A stretch of DNA of 64,000 nucleotides from Triatoma infestans (Eukaryota; Arthropoda; Insecta; Hemiptera; Reduviidae), in assembly GCA_011037195.1 (NCBI GenBank), contig JAAEAF010002672.1, positions 1 through 64,000 on the forward strand, written 5' to 3'. The first letter of the stretch is position 1. Each line of letters begins with the position of its first letter. Position numbers and translations under genes: made by a program. Positions 11,173 through 20,689 of the stretch are shown here, piece after piece. Below the pieces are notes generated by a model. It was given only the letters and a program-made list of their open reading frames with translations, searched no databases and had not been told where the DNA came from.

Positions 11173-12044
11173 ATGGCGGATGGATTCAAGGAAATTGTGC
11201 AGATGTTAGACGAAATAAAGTCTGAGCTACAAACTCAAGTACAAAATTTAGATTTAAAGGTAACTAATTTTCAGATCCAAGTTAACTCATTTATGGATAG
11301 AATTGAAAAAATTGAATCTGAGCAAACTGAAATAAATAATGAAATTAAGTTAGTGAAAAGGTCATTATCTGATGTGCAGAATGATAGCAGAGTTAATAAC
11401 CTAATAATCTACAACTTGCCTGAATGTGATAACATAAACTTTTATGAATTAGAAAAGAAAGTAGTGAATTTTTTGCAGGAAACTTTAAAAGTTGAGGTTA
11501 CCTTGAATGATATAAATTATATCAGAAAATTAGGACGAAAAGACTTAATATCTAGGCCTCTTCTGATTAAATTTGTATCATTACGTAAAAAATTGGAGGT
11601 TTTAAAATCAGCAAAAAATCTAAAGGGTAGTAATATGAGTATAAACCAGGACTACTCGTATGAGATAAGACAGATAAGAAAATCCCTACTTCCCTATTTG
11701 CATAAGGCAAGAAGTATACAGTGCAGGGCTTTCTTGAAGTGCGATCACTGATAATTAATGATGCAATGTATACATTACAGCAACTGAAACAATTAGATCA
11801 AGAAGACAAGTGGTCTACGGTATTCACGGGAGCCTCCGTACCTTCAGAAGAATGTGATAAAGATCTCCAAACAAAATTCGATCAAGGAAAGTCTAAGGTG
11901 TTAAGGTCGCGTACTAGAGGAGATAAGAAACATATGGGGAGCGGAAGTGATCGGATGCTGAACTGGCTTCGTAAAGAGGACCAGCCTGGAGGTAGCAAGA
12001 GTTTGAAAAAGAGGAAAGAGGACAGTGCGGTATCGCGGAGTTAG
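11173..12044 (+). pseudogene. LINE ORF1 (L1/RTE-style coiled-coil plus RRM-like), frameshifted
   Basis: An ATG in the context 'aaaaATGGCGG' opens 192 codons. The first 75 residues form a heptad-rich coiled coil, followed by 'RVNNLIIYNLPE' and a beta-alpha domain with 'YIRKLGRKD' and 'RPLLIKFVS', the layout of the ORF1 RNA-binding protein in many insect LINEs. Near 11730-11750 the frame shifts: the frame from 11721 continues with a basic, hydrophilic C-terminus to 12044. About 400 bases of likely 5' UTR lie upstream (from about 10750). Confidence 0.7.
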
Positions 12045-12276
12045 CAATTAAATGTCGGTTTGAATGTAGGCAATGGGACTTCGGCACTGACAATGGCTAT
12101 ATTGGATTCTCCTGGGTGTACTTCATATGGTACTGCCAGCGGAAATATCGCGAATGGAAGATATAAGGATATGAGGAATGTTGAAGGGTCATTACCATCA
12201 CTTGCAGTATCAGTAAAAGGTGAAATAATAATTTCAATTTGTTGCAAATATTATCGTATAATATGCCGGTTTTAAA

Positions 12277-12470
12277 AATAAAGTAGATAATATTGAATTT
12301 CTGAACTATGTGAGCTCATTTGAAATCTTTTTGCTGTTTGAAATGTTTTTGTCTAAGAATGATTTAGGCTTAATTACAAATAGTTTTCCAGAATTTGATA
12401 CTGATCTTATACCTGCTGTAAAAACAAAAACAAATGCGCAGAGTGAGTGGTGGAAATGTGTTTGGAATTA
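12277..12470 (+). pseudogene. Start of LINE ORF2 endonuclease, truncated
   Basis: Reading from 12283, the frame has 'EFLNYVSSFEIFLLFE' and 'FLSKNDLGLI', matching the beginning of LINE endonuclease domains (a ...F-D-I-F-x-L-x-E-type block). It breaks after about 60 residues. The next 400 bases are AT-rich and may be the 3' UTR of an internally deleted copy. It belongs with the ORF1 just upstream. Confidence 0.55.
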
Positions 12471-12966
12471 AAACATTTAAAATTATAACGAAAGTAGCTC
12501 AGTTTGTTATGATATCAGGTGTCCTTCTAATTCGGTTAAATGTACTTAAAGCAGCGTGTACCTCAGAAATATAAATCAAAGTTAGATTCATTTTTACTTA
12601 ATTTTGTAAAGTATTAATTGTTTTTAATATTATTTATCTTTCACATCTATTTATGTTTATTATGGAAATATGTCTTTCTTTCTTTTTAATATAAATATTT
12701 TATATGTATAAGGCACAACAACAATCTCCGCGGATGGTTCTTGACCTTGCGTACGTCTTTTATTTGGACTTGTAATAAATTTATATAAGATGTATTTTTA
12801 GTTTCTTTTTTTAAAATATTTATTAATTGTATATTTCATTTATTTTGAAATGTGTATTTATTTTTAAAATTTGAATAAAAAACTTTACCTACCTTCTTAT
12901 CTATTGAGTAACTCTTAAAACCTCTCCAGGAGACAGGAGGAGATCCCGGGGTTTTGCGAATCTCAC

Positions 12967-13161
12967 TTAACTTAGCACTAATCTCTGAAAGTAACCGAAA
13001 CTTACATCGGAAAATGTTGCGACTTCAATAGTATGAAATCCACCAGCGGTAATCCTACAAGGCATTGCACTTGATGCTTGCATTATCAAAATATCTGTTT
13101 TTATCATTGATGCATATTCTATCCACTCACTGTTGTATACTTCTTCGCCAACTTGCGCGCT
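12967..13161 (-). CDS. Odorant receptor exon 6 (C-terminus, TM7)
   Basis: It follows the acceptor 'ttgcag' and reads in phase 0 with 'EWIEYASMIKTDILIMQAS' and then 'ITAGGFHTIEVATF', the conserved end of insect odorant receptors. A consensus donor (GTAAGT) occurs at 13005-13000, but reading through it gives a plausible short tail ending 'FGYFQRLVLS' and a stop at 12967-12969. No further exon was found downstream, so I prefer the read-through end. Confidence 0.7.
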   Translation of the reverse strand, partial: SAQVGEEVYNSEWIEYASMIKTDILIMQASSAMPCRITAGGFHTIEVATFSDVSFGYFQRLVLS

Positions 13162-13272
13162 CTGCAATAAATTTAGCATTGATCACATTTAAAATAATAT
13201 TCACTATTAATACTAAAATAACGTTTTACTGCGCTTGGTAGCTAATATTAAAATAGATTACACATCTCTTAC

Positions 13273-13380
13273 CAAATCCTTTATCATGCCTCCATACAAA
13301 CAGAACATGAATAACAAATAGAGTTCTCCTAGCAAAAAGATTATGTACAATAAGAATGTGCCAAGAGGCGGTGAATCTTT
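13273..13380 (-). CDS. Odorant receptor exon 5 (TM6)
   Basis: Thirty-six codons in phase 0, between an acceptor 'tttcag' and a GTAAGA donor. They encode one hydrophobic helix followed by 'LYGGMIKDL'. Confidence 0.7.
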
Positions 13381-13458
13381 CTGAAATTGTAAAAAAACAA
13401 AACTTTAATTTTAATTAATTTGCTTAATTATCACTTATAATTAATTAGATATACCAAC

Positions 13459-13558
13459 CATAGTGAATACAACACCGCCGAAACACAAGAGACCTGTCGT
13501 ACATGAAAGCGCGTTAAGAATGAAGTAGCAGTAGAGGTTCTTTAAATCATCCGCAAAT
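13459..13558 (-). CDS. Odorant receptor exon 4 (TM5)
   Basis: One hundred bases between an acceptor 'ttttag' and a GTTGGT donor. The exon starts with one base completing the split codon of exon 3 and ends in phase 0. It encodes 'FADDLKNLYCYFILNA' followed by a Gly-rich hydrophobic helix. The donor is a weaker GT site than the others. Confidence 0.65.
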
Positions 13559-13669
13559 CTAAAACAGATAAATTGTGAAAAACATTGAAATATGACTGTA
13601 AATGTACCGTAATTCTCTAAAAGTAAATTGAATATTAATTTGATATATTCTTTAGGAACATTTATATTT

Positions 13670-13960
13670 TTAATAGTTCCAAAATGAAGTATTATTCATG
13701 TAGAAAATTACACGAAATATTACTACAGGATTCTGCTTCAGGAAATATGATACCAAATTTGTAAAACAACAAATGCGGAAAATAGTTGTTGTGGTTGGTT
13801 CCGCTGAGCTGGAAAACATCAGAGATATTTTCCGTGATAGCCTGCTCCTTTTTGTGGTCATCGACCGGTTTCGGGCGTTCCCCTATCATCAGGATGCTTT
13901 TCGTCAAATAGTGTGATAACATAGACTTATACAGAGCAAATTTAGTAGATACACTGGTTT
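13670..13960 (-). repeat. Copy of the foldback-associated repeat found at 57 kb
   Basis: On the minus strand this contains 'GCATCCTGATGAT', 'CGCCCGAAACCGGTCGATG' and 'GGAACCAACCACAAC' in the same order as one arm of the long inverted repeat at 57066-57300 and its flank to 57400. Only one arm is present here. The element class is not certain. Confidence 0.65.
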
Positions 13961-14131
13961 TAAAAATGTTTTTGTTAGTACCTAACTAGGTTAAGAGGGG
14001 TGTTGGTACCTGAATGGTAAAACACCTGTTTTGGTTTTTAAAAAGGCATATTGTTCCTTTTAAAAATGGAAACATCCAACAAGTGGGAATGTGTAACTTG
14101 AACTACGTTTTGAAGGAGATTTACTTAATAA

Positions 14132-14276
14132 TTAATTATCCATACTATCCTACGATTTGATCTACTTATTTATAACAGAACGAAAGAACACTGTGTCAGC
14201 CGGAGGCTACTGTGAAATAGTTCCATACAAGAAATCATAAAATTCGAGCTGAATGATCGTAAGATAGTATGGATAA
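14132..14276. repeat. Short inverted repeat (MITE-like)
   Basis: 'ttatccatactatcctacga' near 14137 faces 'gatagtatggataa' near 14263 in the inverted orientation, with about 110 bases between. No coding capacity. Probably a tiny non-autonomous element in the receptor intron. Confidence 0.4.
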
Positions 14277-14509
14277 ATAAATATGTTGTTGAACAATTAA
14301 TCATGTAAGCAAGTTGTTTGATCAGACATGTTTTTTCTTGTCGTTGCAAACGTGATCAAGCGTGATGTTTATCAACGTTTATCGACGTAGATTAAAGTTT
14401 ATTATTTTTAATACTTCCTGCAAAATTACCAAATTATCATTGGAATTGGCCTCCTCCGTACAAATCAAGTTTTTTACAACTTGTTTTTATAAAATTTTAT
14501 TTTTATATT

Positions 14510-14870
14510 CTACTCCTTATAATTTCTTTTAATTCGCTATTTAATGAATCAATTTCAGTTTTCATGGTTTCAATTTTATTATTTATTTCAATAACTTTTG
14601 GCGTTCCGTGAACAGTTGATTCAAGTATTAAATTAACACCACACTGTTTCAGTTAAAAGTATTTACTTCAAACTCACACTAAACTCCATCTTAAACAGGA
14701 CACAATAATAATAATAATTATATGATAATAACCTCTTCTCAATACTATCGATTCTTTTGCCGCCACAAACTATTTTATTAGCAGCATCTATTTTACTCTC
14801 ATTATGATGGGTCAATTTGAATTCCAATAAATTCTGAACCAGTTTTACAGCCTGAAGTTTTATTATATAT
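14510..14870 (-). pseudogene. Coiled-coil scrap, probably LINE ORF1
   Basis: Minus-strand reading gives 'NKIETMKTEIDSLNSELKEI' near 14520-14600 and another helical piece, 'LLEFKLTHHNESKIDAANKI', near 14770-14840, in different frames. Heptad patterns like these are common in LINE ORF1 proteins. No start, no complete domain. Confidence 0.3.
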
Positions 14871-14998
14871 TAAAAATATATAAAAACTTTTTTACATTTC
14901 TTACTACGACGTTTCGGCTATTCACTTGCCATTATCAAGTAGTTTATTTTTGATTAGGGTATGTTATTTCTAAATTTCGTCATTTATATATATATATA

Positions 14999-15286
14999 TG
15001 TAGGGAAGTAAAATCGATGTGCTGATAGGAATCGATAGAGGAGGTCACAGATGATTAAAAAAAGATATACCAGGTGATATAGTGCGAGAGGGAAGTGAAA
15101 ACGTGAAGGCGAAGAGTTTTTCGGTGAACCTTTGAGAAGCATATTTAAGTAAGGAGAACGTTTTAAAATCGTAAGCAGAAGCGGTTTATTTGAGAAGAAC
15201 TGTTAAAACCAATAAGTGTAATTCGTATTTAAATAAAGGCTGAGCTGAACCTTGTTGCAATTGACTCAATCTAATTTAATCCTACA
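14999..15286 (+). repeat. 5' LTR (288 bp)
   Basis: Starts TG and ends CA. It contains an AATAAA polyadenylation signal at about 15231-15236 and a TATTTAAG box-like segment near 15141. Same length and, by eye, same sequence as 19164-19451. Confidence 0.92.
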
Positions 15287-15290
15287 ATTT

Positions 15291-15308
15291 TGGGGGCCGC
15301 TCCGGGAT
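15291..15308 (+). promoter_or_regulatory. Candidate primer-binding site
   Basis: 'TGGGGGCCGCTCCGGGAT' begins four bases after the LTR. It agrees with the classic tRNA-Pro primer site at 15 of 18 positions; the three central bases differ, so another tRNA isoacceptor may be used. Confidence 0.6.
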
Positions 15309-15798
15309 TAATTGCAATAAAAGGTACAGCTTAAAGAAGAATATCCAGGTAAAAAATTTTAAAATTGAGTTTAACTAAGAAGAGGTTAAAGGAACAGTTT
15401 TATGTTACATATGTTTATTTTTTTAGACAAAAAATTTAAATTAAAATAAAAAGAATAATATTAAAGAAAAGTCTGGTTACTGCAACCTATTACACCTATC
15501 TAAATTTTCATTTTATATTTCTTCCTTGTGTTACTAAGAAGACTTATTTTACCTTTGCAAGTAAATAAGTTGATTTATAGTTGAAGAGACATTCAGTTAA
15601 GATAAGTTGTTTATATTTAAATGGTTTAGTATTTCATATTATGTTCACCATTGTTTGATGTTGACTTACAGCTTAATTTAATTTTGATATTCTGCTAGAT
15701 TGAATTGAATATTAGTTGCAAGTTAAAGAAAGAAGAAATAATAAAAAAGTAAAAGTTGTTTGATTTTGTTGATTAAATTTGAATTAAATTTAAACAAG

Positions 15799-18700
15799 AT
15801 GAAAGTACTAGGCGACTTTCCTAAGATACAGTTCAGTCTGAAGCTTGCATCTGTTAACGCTATTAGGTTACTGCACGAAATTATTTTTGGAAAAGGAGGA
15901 AAATCAAGATTATTGAGACAAGATCTAAGAAATTTCTGTGGTTTCTCTTTTGACGCAGATTCGGATGAAGGAAAACGAAAAATCAATGAGATAAAAGATA
16001 ATCTCTCATTGCCTGATCTTACGATTGCCTGCCATGTTCTTGATTTATATTATAAAGGAGATGAAACTACACTCGCCACCAGATTGGTCAAATTCTTATG
16101 TAACCTAGAAGCGCCGACAGAGGTTCCGAATTCCCTCGAAATGGGAGAGGATGACTTTGACGAAGAGCAGGATTCAGACAATGAAGAGAAAGTTTGGGAA
16201 AAGCAAAGGGGTAGTTTCGAAGAAGGAACCCAATTAAAAGGCAGGGCCTCAGACATGAGCTTCCGCTATGAAAGAGACAAACCTGAGCGATTTAGCCTTA
16301 CCTTTCGAGACGTGGAAGATTCGATTAGAACGTTTGATGGTAAAGGTGGATACCCTATAAAGAAGTGGATAGACGACTTCGAGGAAATAGCTGATGTGGC
16401 AAGATGGAGCGAATTTCAAAGGCTTATCTATGCGAAAAGGCTACTCAAGGGTATGGCCAAGACTCTTATGCAGGCGGAAGGTGGAATTGTGAGTTGGTCA
16501 CGCTTAAAATTATTTCTAAGGGAAGAATTTAAAGAAACAACTACCGCTACTGATATCCATAAACTGCTCATTAAGAGGAAAAAGAAGAGAGATGAAACTT
16601 TTGAAGAGTACCTAGCAACCATGAAGGAAATAGGGAGCCGCGCAAATTTAGACGCTGAATCAGTTATACAGCATGTTATAGATGGGATTCCAGATGAGCC
16701 CGAAAGAAAGGCAATTCTTTATGGTGCAGAAACTTATAATGAATTTAAGAAGAAATTGAAAACTTATTCAAAAATTAAATCAGATATAGCTGAGTCCAGT
16801 ATGACAAGAAGTAGCCAGGGATCATTCAGGAAAACCAGAACGGACAGCAGTAAGTTTGCACCCACAAAGGACAAGACCCAAGAAAGAAATTGTTACAACT
16901 GTGGGGAAAGAGGCCACAAGGGTAGGGAGTGTCCTTTTAGGGAAAGGGGACAGAAATGTTTCAAATGTAATGAGTTTGGACACATAGCTCCAGCTTGTAC
17001 CAAAATTAGACCATCTGAGAAAGAAAGGAACATAAGTCAAATGACTGTAAATCTTCCAAATAATCAGGTTCCAATCAAGATTGAGAACCACCAAACATCT
17101 GCACTGTTGGACACAGGAGCCGACGTGAGTGTGCTGAGGGAAGATATGCATTCAAGAATTGGTTCACCAAAGTTGTCGCCTATGAAGATATGCCTGAAGG
17201 GGATAGGTGATTCCAATGTGGAAACACTCGGCTCCTTTCAAGCTAATATTAGTCTTCAAGACAAAGAATTTCCTTTACGATTTCATGTCGTTCCTTTGGA
17301 AGCTATACAGACGCCTGTTGTTATCGGAAGAGACATCTTAGACCAAGCAGATATATTTATGACGTCATCGGAAGTTCAAATTAAGAGGAAAGAGGATGAC
17401 AACTTTTTAATACAACTAAGTATTGAGGAAATAGTTGGAGATTTACCTGATGCAGATATTGCTCCACCAGAAAATGTGTTGTTCGTTTGTAAATTGAATC
17501 CAGTTACGACTGATAAAGATTTAGAAATAATCTTTAGTCGTTTTGGCAAAGTCAAAAGTTGTGAAATTATCAGAGATCATGCAACAGGGGAATCAATACA
17601 ATATGCTTTCGTTGAGTTTGAAGAGCAAAGATCTTGTGAACAAGCATATTTGAAAACGGATAATGTATTAATTGACGATAGAAGGATTCATGTTGATTTC
17701 AGTCAGAATGTTTCCAAAATAAAATGGAAAGGAAAGGGCCGTGGGGTTCAATACTTTGTTAAGATTGACGAGAAAGAAAGTAGTCGAAGTAACTCAGAAC
17801 GATATGGAGGAGGAAAGAGAGATCATTGTAGAGAAAGAGATCGAGATAGAGATCGTGAACGAAGTGATAGGAGAAGAGATGATAGATGGGGTTGTGAAGA
17901 TGACCGACGGGATGAGGAAGGTAAAAGGCGATATGATCGAAGAAGGGATGACGAAAGAAGAGGTGATGACAGGAGGCGAGGTAGCATGGATGATGACAGA
18001 GGAAGAGGAGAAGACAAGAAACGAAATGGAACGGAAAGAAGAAGTGGTATTGAAAAAGAATCTAGCCGAAAAACTGAAACTTCTGATTCTAAAGAAGAAA
18101 GATTTAGGGAAAGCAAGAGTTCACTTGAAAACAAAGAAGAAAACAGTAGAAGGGAGTGCTCTAAATCAACAAATCGAGACAAAAATTCCAGTCAAAGAAG
18201 CATCAACACTACCCCGTTCAAACTATTATTTGGAGTCAAGATAAAAAACAAAGAAGACCTCAAGTTGAGGAAGGAAATAGAAGCAGAAGTTGTAAATGAA
18301 TTCCAAGACTTGAGAAAAGAACGAGGAAAACAAAAGAAATTAGCGGAAAAGGCTAAAATAAAGAAACAGATTGCTAGTGCCCCTGAACCACAAGAGCAGG
18401 AAACTGTGGAAGCTGTTCATGAACCACAGGCGAAACCTGATGAATCAAAAGAAAAGTCTGAAGAGCCACAAGAAGGTGACGATGATGATGAAGACGATAA
18501 GAAGAAAAAGGAAGGCGAAAAAGAAGAGAAAGAAAAACCAGGAAAACCTAAGAAGAAAGCAATAACAGCTATGCAGGAAGCTCTAAAGAAAATCAAAGAA
18601 GAAGAGGAAAGATTAGCGGCTGAAGAAGCAGAAAAGTTAAAGAAGGAAGAGGAAGCGGAAAGAGCCAGACAAGAACAGATACGGTTGGAACAAGAACGAA

Positions 18701-19149
18701 AAGAGCGTCGAAAACAGAAAGGAAAAGGAAAAAAAGAGCGTTTAAAAACGGAAGGCAAATTATTAAGTTCCAAACAGAAAGCTGATCAGGCTCGTGCCCA
18801 AGGCCTACTTGAAGCGATGAAAGCCATGCGTATAGCAGCAGCTGGTGGGTCCAGCGATCAGCAAGTGGTAGCACCACCTAAACCTAAACTATCCACTAAA
18901 TTGAAGAGAAAACAATTTGATGGTCCAAAAAATGTTCATGTGGAAATAGTGGACACTCCTGCTTCTGTTGAACAACCTACATTTCCTGTTGAACCAATGC
19001 CAACATCTCCAGTTTTATTGGATGAAAATGAAGATGTGCAAGATTCATGGGATAGAGAATCTGATAAAGATGAAGATATAGCTGAAAGTAGTGTTGCTGA
19101 AAGAAAGAATCAAGAGATACATCCGGACGAATTCGAGGCGAATTCTTAG
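15799..19149 (+). CDS. Gypsy gag-protease / PPIL4 / integrase scrap / eIF5B fusion protein
   Basis: The ATG at 15799 opens 1116 codons with no break. Residues 155-330 resemble a Gypsy gag capsid region ('[19 protein letters not shown]'). CCHC knuckles follow at about 364-400 ('[14 protein letters not shown]', '[14 protein letters not shown]') and an aspartic protease at 435-446 ('[11 protein letters not shown]') with 'VVIGRDIL' downstream. Residues 556-650 are the RRM of cyclophilin PPIL4 ('[19 protein letters not shown]', '[15 protein letters not shown]'), followed by its Arg/Asp/Glu-rich tail to about 800. Residues 802-843 are Gypsy integrase C-terminus ('[13 protein letters not shown]'). 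Residues 843-1100 are the lysine/glutamate-rich N-terminal region of eIF5B ('[20 protein letters not shown]', '[20 protein letters not shown]'). The last residues look like Gypsy again, up to a TAG. PPIL4's isomerase domain and eIF5B's GTPase are absent. The host parts are intronless and in frame, as expected of RNA-level capture. Confidence 0.88.
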   Translation: MKVLGDFPKIQFSLKLASVNAIRLLHEIIFGKGGKSRLLRQDLRNFCGFSFDADSDEGKRKINEIKDNLSLPDLTIACHVLDLYYKGDETTLATRLVKFLCNLEAPTEVPNSLEMGEDDFDEEQDSDNEEKVWEKQRGSFEEGTQLKGRASDMSFRYERDKPERFSLTFRDVEDSIRTFDGKGGYPIKKWIDDFEEIADVARWSEFQRLIYAKRLLKGMAKTLMQAEGGIVSWSRLKLFLREEFKETTTATDIHKLLIKRKKKRDETFEEYLATMKEIGSRANLDAESVIQHVIDGIPDEPERKAILYGAETYNEFKKKLKTYSKIKSDIAESSMTRSSQGSFRKTRTDSSKFAPTKDKTQERNCYNCGERGHKGRECPFRERGQKCFKCNEFGHIAPACTKIRPSEKERNISQMTVNLPNNQVPIKIENHQTSALLDTGADVSVLREDMHSRIGSPKLSPMKICLKGIGDSNVETLGSFQANISLQDKEFPLRFHVVPLEAIQTPVVIGRDILDQADIFMTSSEVQIKRKEDDNFLIQLSIEEIVGDLPDADIAPPENVLFVCKLNPVTTDKDLEIIFSRFGKVKSCEIIRDHATGESIQYAFVEFEEQRSCEQAYLKTDNVLIDDRRIHVDFSQNVSKIKWKGKGRGVQYFVKIDEKESSRSNSERYGGGKRDHCRERDRDRDRERSDRRRDDRWGCEDDRRDEEGKRRYDRRRDDERRGDDRRRGSMDDDRGRGEDKKRNGTERRSGIEKESSRKTETSDSKEERFRESKSSLENKEENSRRECSKSTNRDKNSSQRSINTTPFKLLFGVKIKNKEDLKLRKEIEAEVVNEFQDLRKERGKQKKLAEKAKIKKQIASAPEPQEQETVEAVHEPQAKPDESKEKSEEPQEGDDDDEDDKKKKEGEKEEKEKPGKPKKKAITAMQEALKKIKEEEERLAAEEAEKLKKEEEAERARQEQIRLEQERKERRKQKGKGKKERLKTEGKLLSSKQKADQARAQGLLEAMKAMRIAAAGGSSDQQVVAPPKPKLSTKLKRKQFDGPKNVHVEIVDTPASVEQPTFPVEPMPTSPVLLDENEDVQDSWDRESDKDEDIAESSVAERKNQEIHPDEFEANS

Positions 19150-19163
19150 CAGGATGGCCGAGT

Positions 19164-19451
19164 TGTAGGGAAGTAAAATCGATGTGCTGATAGGAATCGA
19201 TAGAGGAGGTCACAGATGATTAAAAAAAGATATACCAGGTGATATAGTGCGAGAGGGAAGTGAAAACGTGAAGGCGAAGAGTTTTTCGGTGAACCTTTGA
19301 GAAGCATATTTAAGTAAGGAGAACGTTTTAAAATCGTAAGCAGAAGCGGTTTATTTGAGAAGAACTGTTAAAACCAATAAGTGTAATTCGTATTTAAATA
19401 AAGGCTGAGCTGAACCTTGTTGCAATTGACTCAATCTAATTTAATCCTACA
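19164..19451 (+). repeat. 3' LTR (288 bp)
   Basis: Identical by eye to the 5' LTR. No clear polypurine tract precedes it: the 14 bases upstream are 'caggatggccgagt'. After the ORF's TAG (19147-19149) the same frame stays open for eight codons into this LTR and stops at 19174-19176, suggesting that the ancestral polyprotein ended inside the LTR. Confidence 0.92.
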
Positions 19452-19763
19452 TATATATATATATATATATATTTGTTAATCAGTTTTAAATACATCGTTA
19501 TTTTGCATAAATTATATGTTATTATGTTGATTCCTTTGATAAACTTGGATATATAATTGTATCAGCGTAATATATTCTTAAACCACGTGGTTAGTGTTCT
19601 ATTTTAAAGTTTATTTGCTTGTCTGTATTATTGATTATTGTTTTTTCTAGGCTGTATCTTTGAGTTGACCCTTACTTATAGCGTATAAGTTACCCAGATA
19701 TACGCCACAAATAAGTTACGGTAAGTAACAAGACGATTAATTAAATTTTTAAAGTTTAAAATA

Positions 19764-20206
19764 CAGTAAACTCCCGATTATCCGGGGTAATAGTGGGAGA
19801 GGCGGCATGGATAATTGAAAAACACGGATAATCCGAACTATAATTATTCATTTCTAAAATACAACATATTATACAAAGGCAGACAATTATTTTAACATGT
19901 TTAATGCTCATTATTATTAAGAAAATCTGTGATTTTTGTTTGTTTGCAGGAGAATCTTTTTACGATTTTTTTTAATATCAGTTCGAATTTTTCTAAGGGC
20001 TATTCCGTCGTTATACTCGAATTCCCATTGGTCGATGTACGCCAACAAAGTGTCAACATTATTCAGGCCGTGTTGTGATTAATGCGATTGATAATTTCGT
20101 CTTCTCCACTTTCACCTCAACCGAGCAAATACATATACATATAATTATTTTTTTAAATTAAATTCATGCACGAATAATCCGCACATGGATAATTGGGAGT
20201 TTACTA
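19764..20206 (-). mobile_element. pogo/Tigger-type DNA transposon remnant
   Basis: Ends are CAGTAAACTCCCGATTATCCG on the left and, inverted, AGTAAACTCCCAATTATCC on the right, flanked on both sides by TA, the target duplication of the Tc1/mariner-pogo group. On the minus strand the interior reads 'NNVDTLLAYIDQWEFEYND' and 'LRKIRTDIKKN', like the C-terminal end of Tigger/jerky transposases. An internally deleted copy of 443 bp. Confidence 0.75.
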
Positions 20207-20244
20207 TATATGTAAATTTAAATGCTCATCTCACCAACACTTAC

Positions 20245-20408
20245 ATCATTAATTTTTGCTGGTGTTTCACTGAATCTTTGAGAGCCCTTCTCAGGCATCG
20301 TTCAAAAATAATATCATTTTTAAAATCTTTAAATGATTTATCTTTATGATTTCTATAGAATATTGCTTTTGCTCTCTCAACTATTCTCCTAGTCGTGATA
20401 CACAGTTT
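20245..20408 (-). CDS. Odorant receptor exon 3 (intracellular loop)
   Basis: Between acceptor 'tttacag' and donor GTAAGT. It reads in phase 0 from 'KLCITTRRIVERAKAIFYR' to 'RCLRRALKDSVKHQQKLM' and leaves two bases for exon 4. The 'x-C-L-x-x-x-x-x-S-V-K-H-x-Q' block is typical of the second intracellular loop in this family. Confidence 0.7.
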
Positions 20409-20689
20409 CTGTAAAATAAATTAAATGAATCTAGTAAAATTATTTATAATTTCAAAACTTGTAGAAAATTATATTTTCAAAATATTAATACTTTATTGGT
20501 CTCCATTTATTTCGTTATTTGTTTCAATCAGAGCAAAAGCGCTATTTTGAATCACAAAATACTCAGAGCGAAGAAGTTACCCTCTGGTAACACCAACAAC
20601 ACAACACTAATCAGAGAGGATATCGCGAAGCCACTGACTTTTAAGTCGTCTAGAAGGATTGTTTGGAATGGTTCTGAAAGATGGGTGCT

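Larger units (their letters stand above)
14999..19451 (+). mobile_element. Chimeric LTR retroelement carrying PPIL4 and eIF5B pieces
   Basis: A 4453-bp element bounded by two 288-bp direct repeats that I find identical base for base, starting TGTAGGG and ending CCTACA. It sits inside a (TA)n tract, with TATA next to both ends, a likely target duplication. A primer-binding-like site follows the left LTR. One ORF (15799-19149) fuses Gypsy gag and protease with host PPIL4 and eIF5B segments. Reverse transcriptase, RNase H and most of integrase are missing, so it cannot move alone. Identical LTRs point to a recent insertion, helped in trans by an intact relative. Confidence 0.88.

Noticed and set aside
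17741..18244. A 167-codon open frame overlapping the fusion ORF
   Set aside because: It is an off-frame shadow of the GA-rich PPIL4 tail; the composition alone keeps it open.
17823..18773. Minus-strand serine/leucine-rich frames across the same region
   Set aside because: They are the complement of Lys/Glu/Arg codons in the real ORF and have no independent domain.
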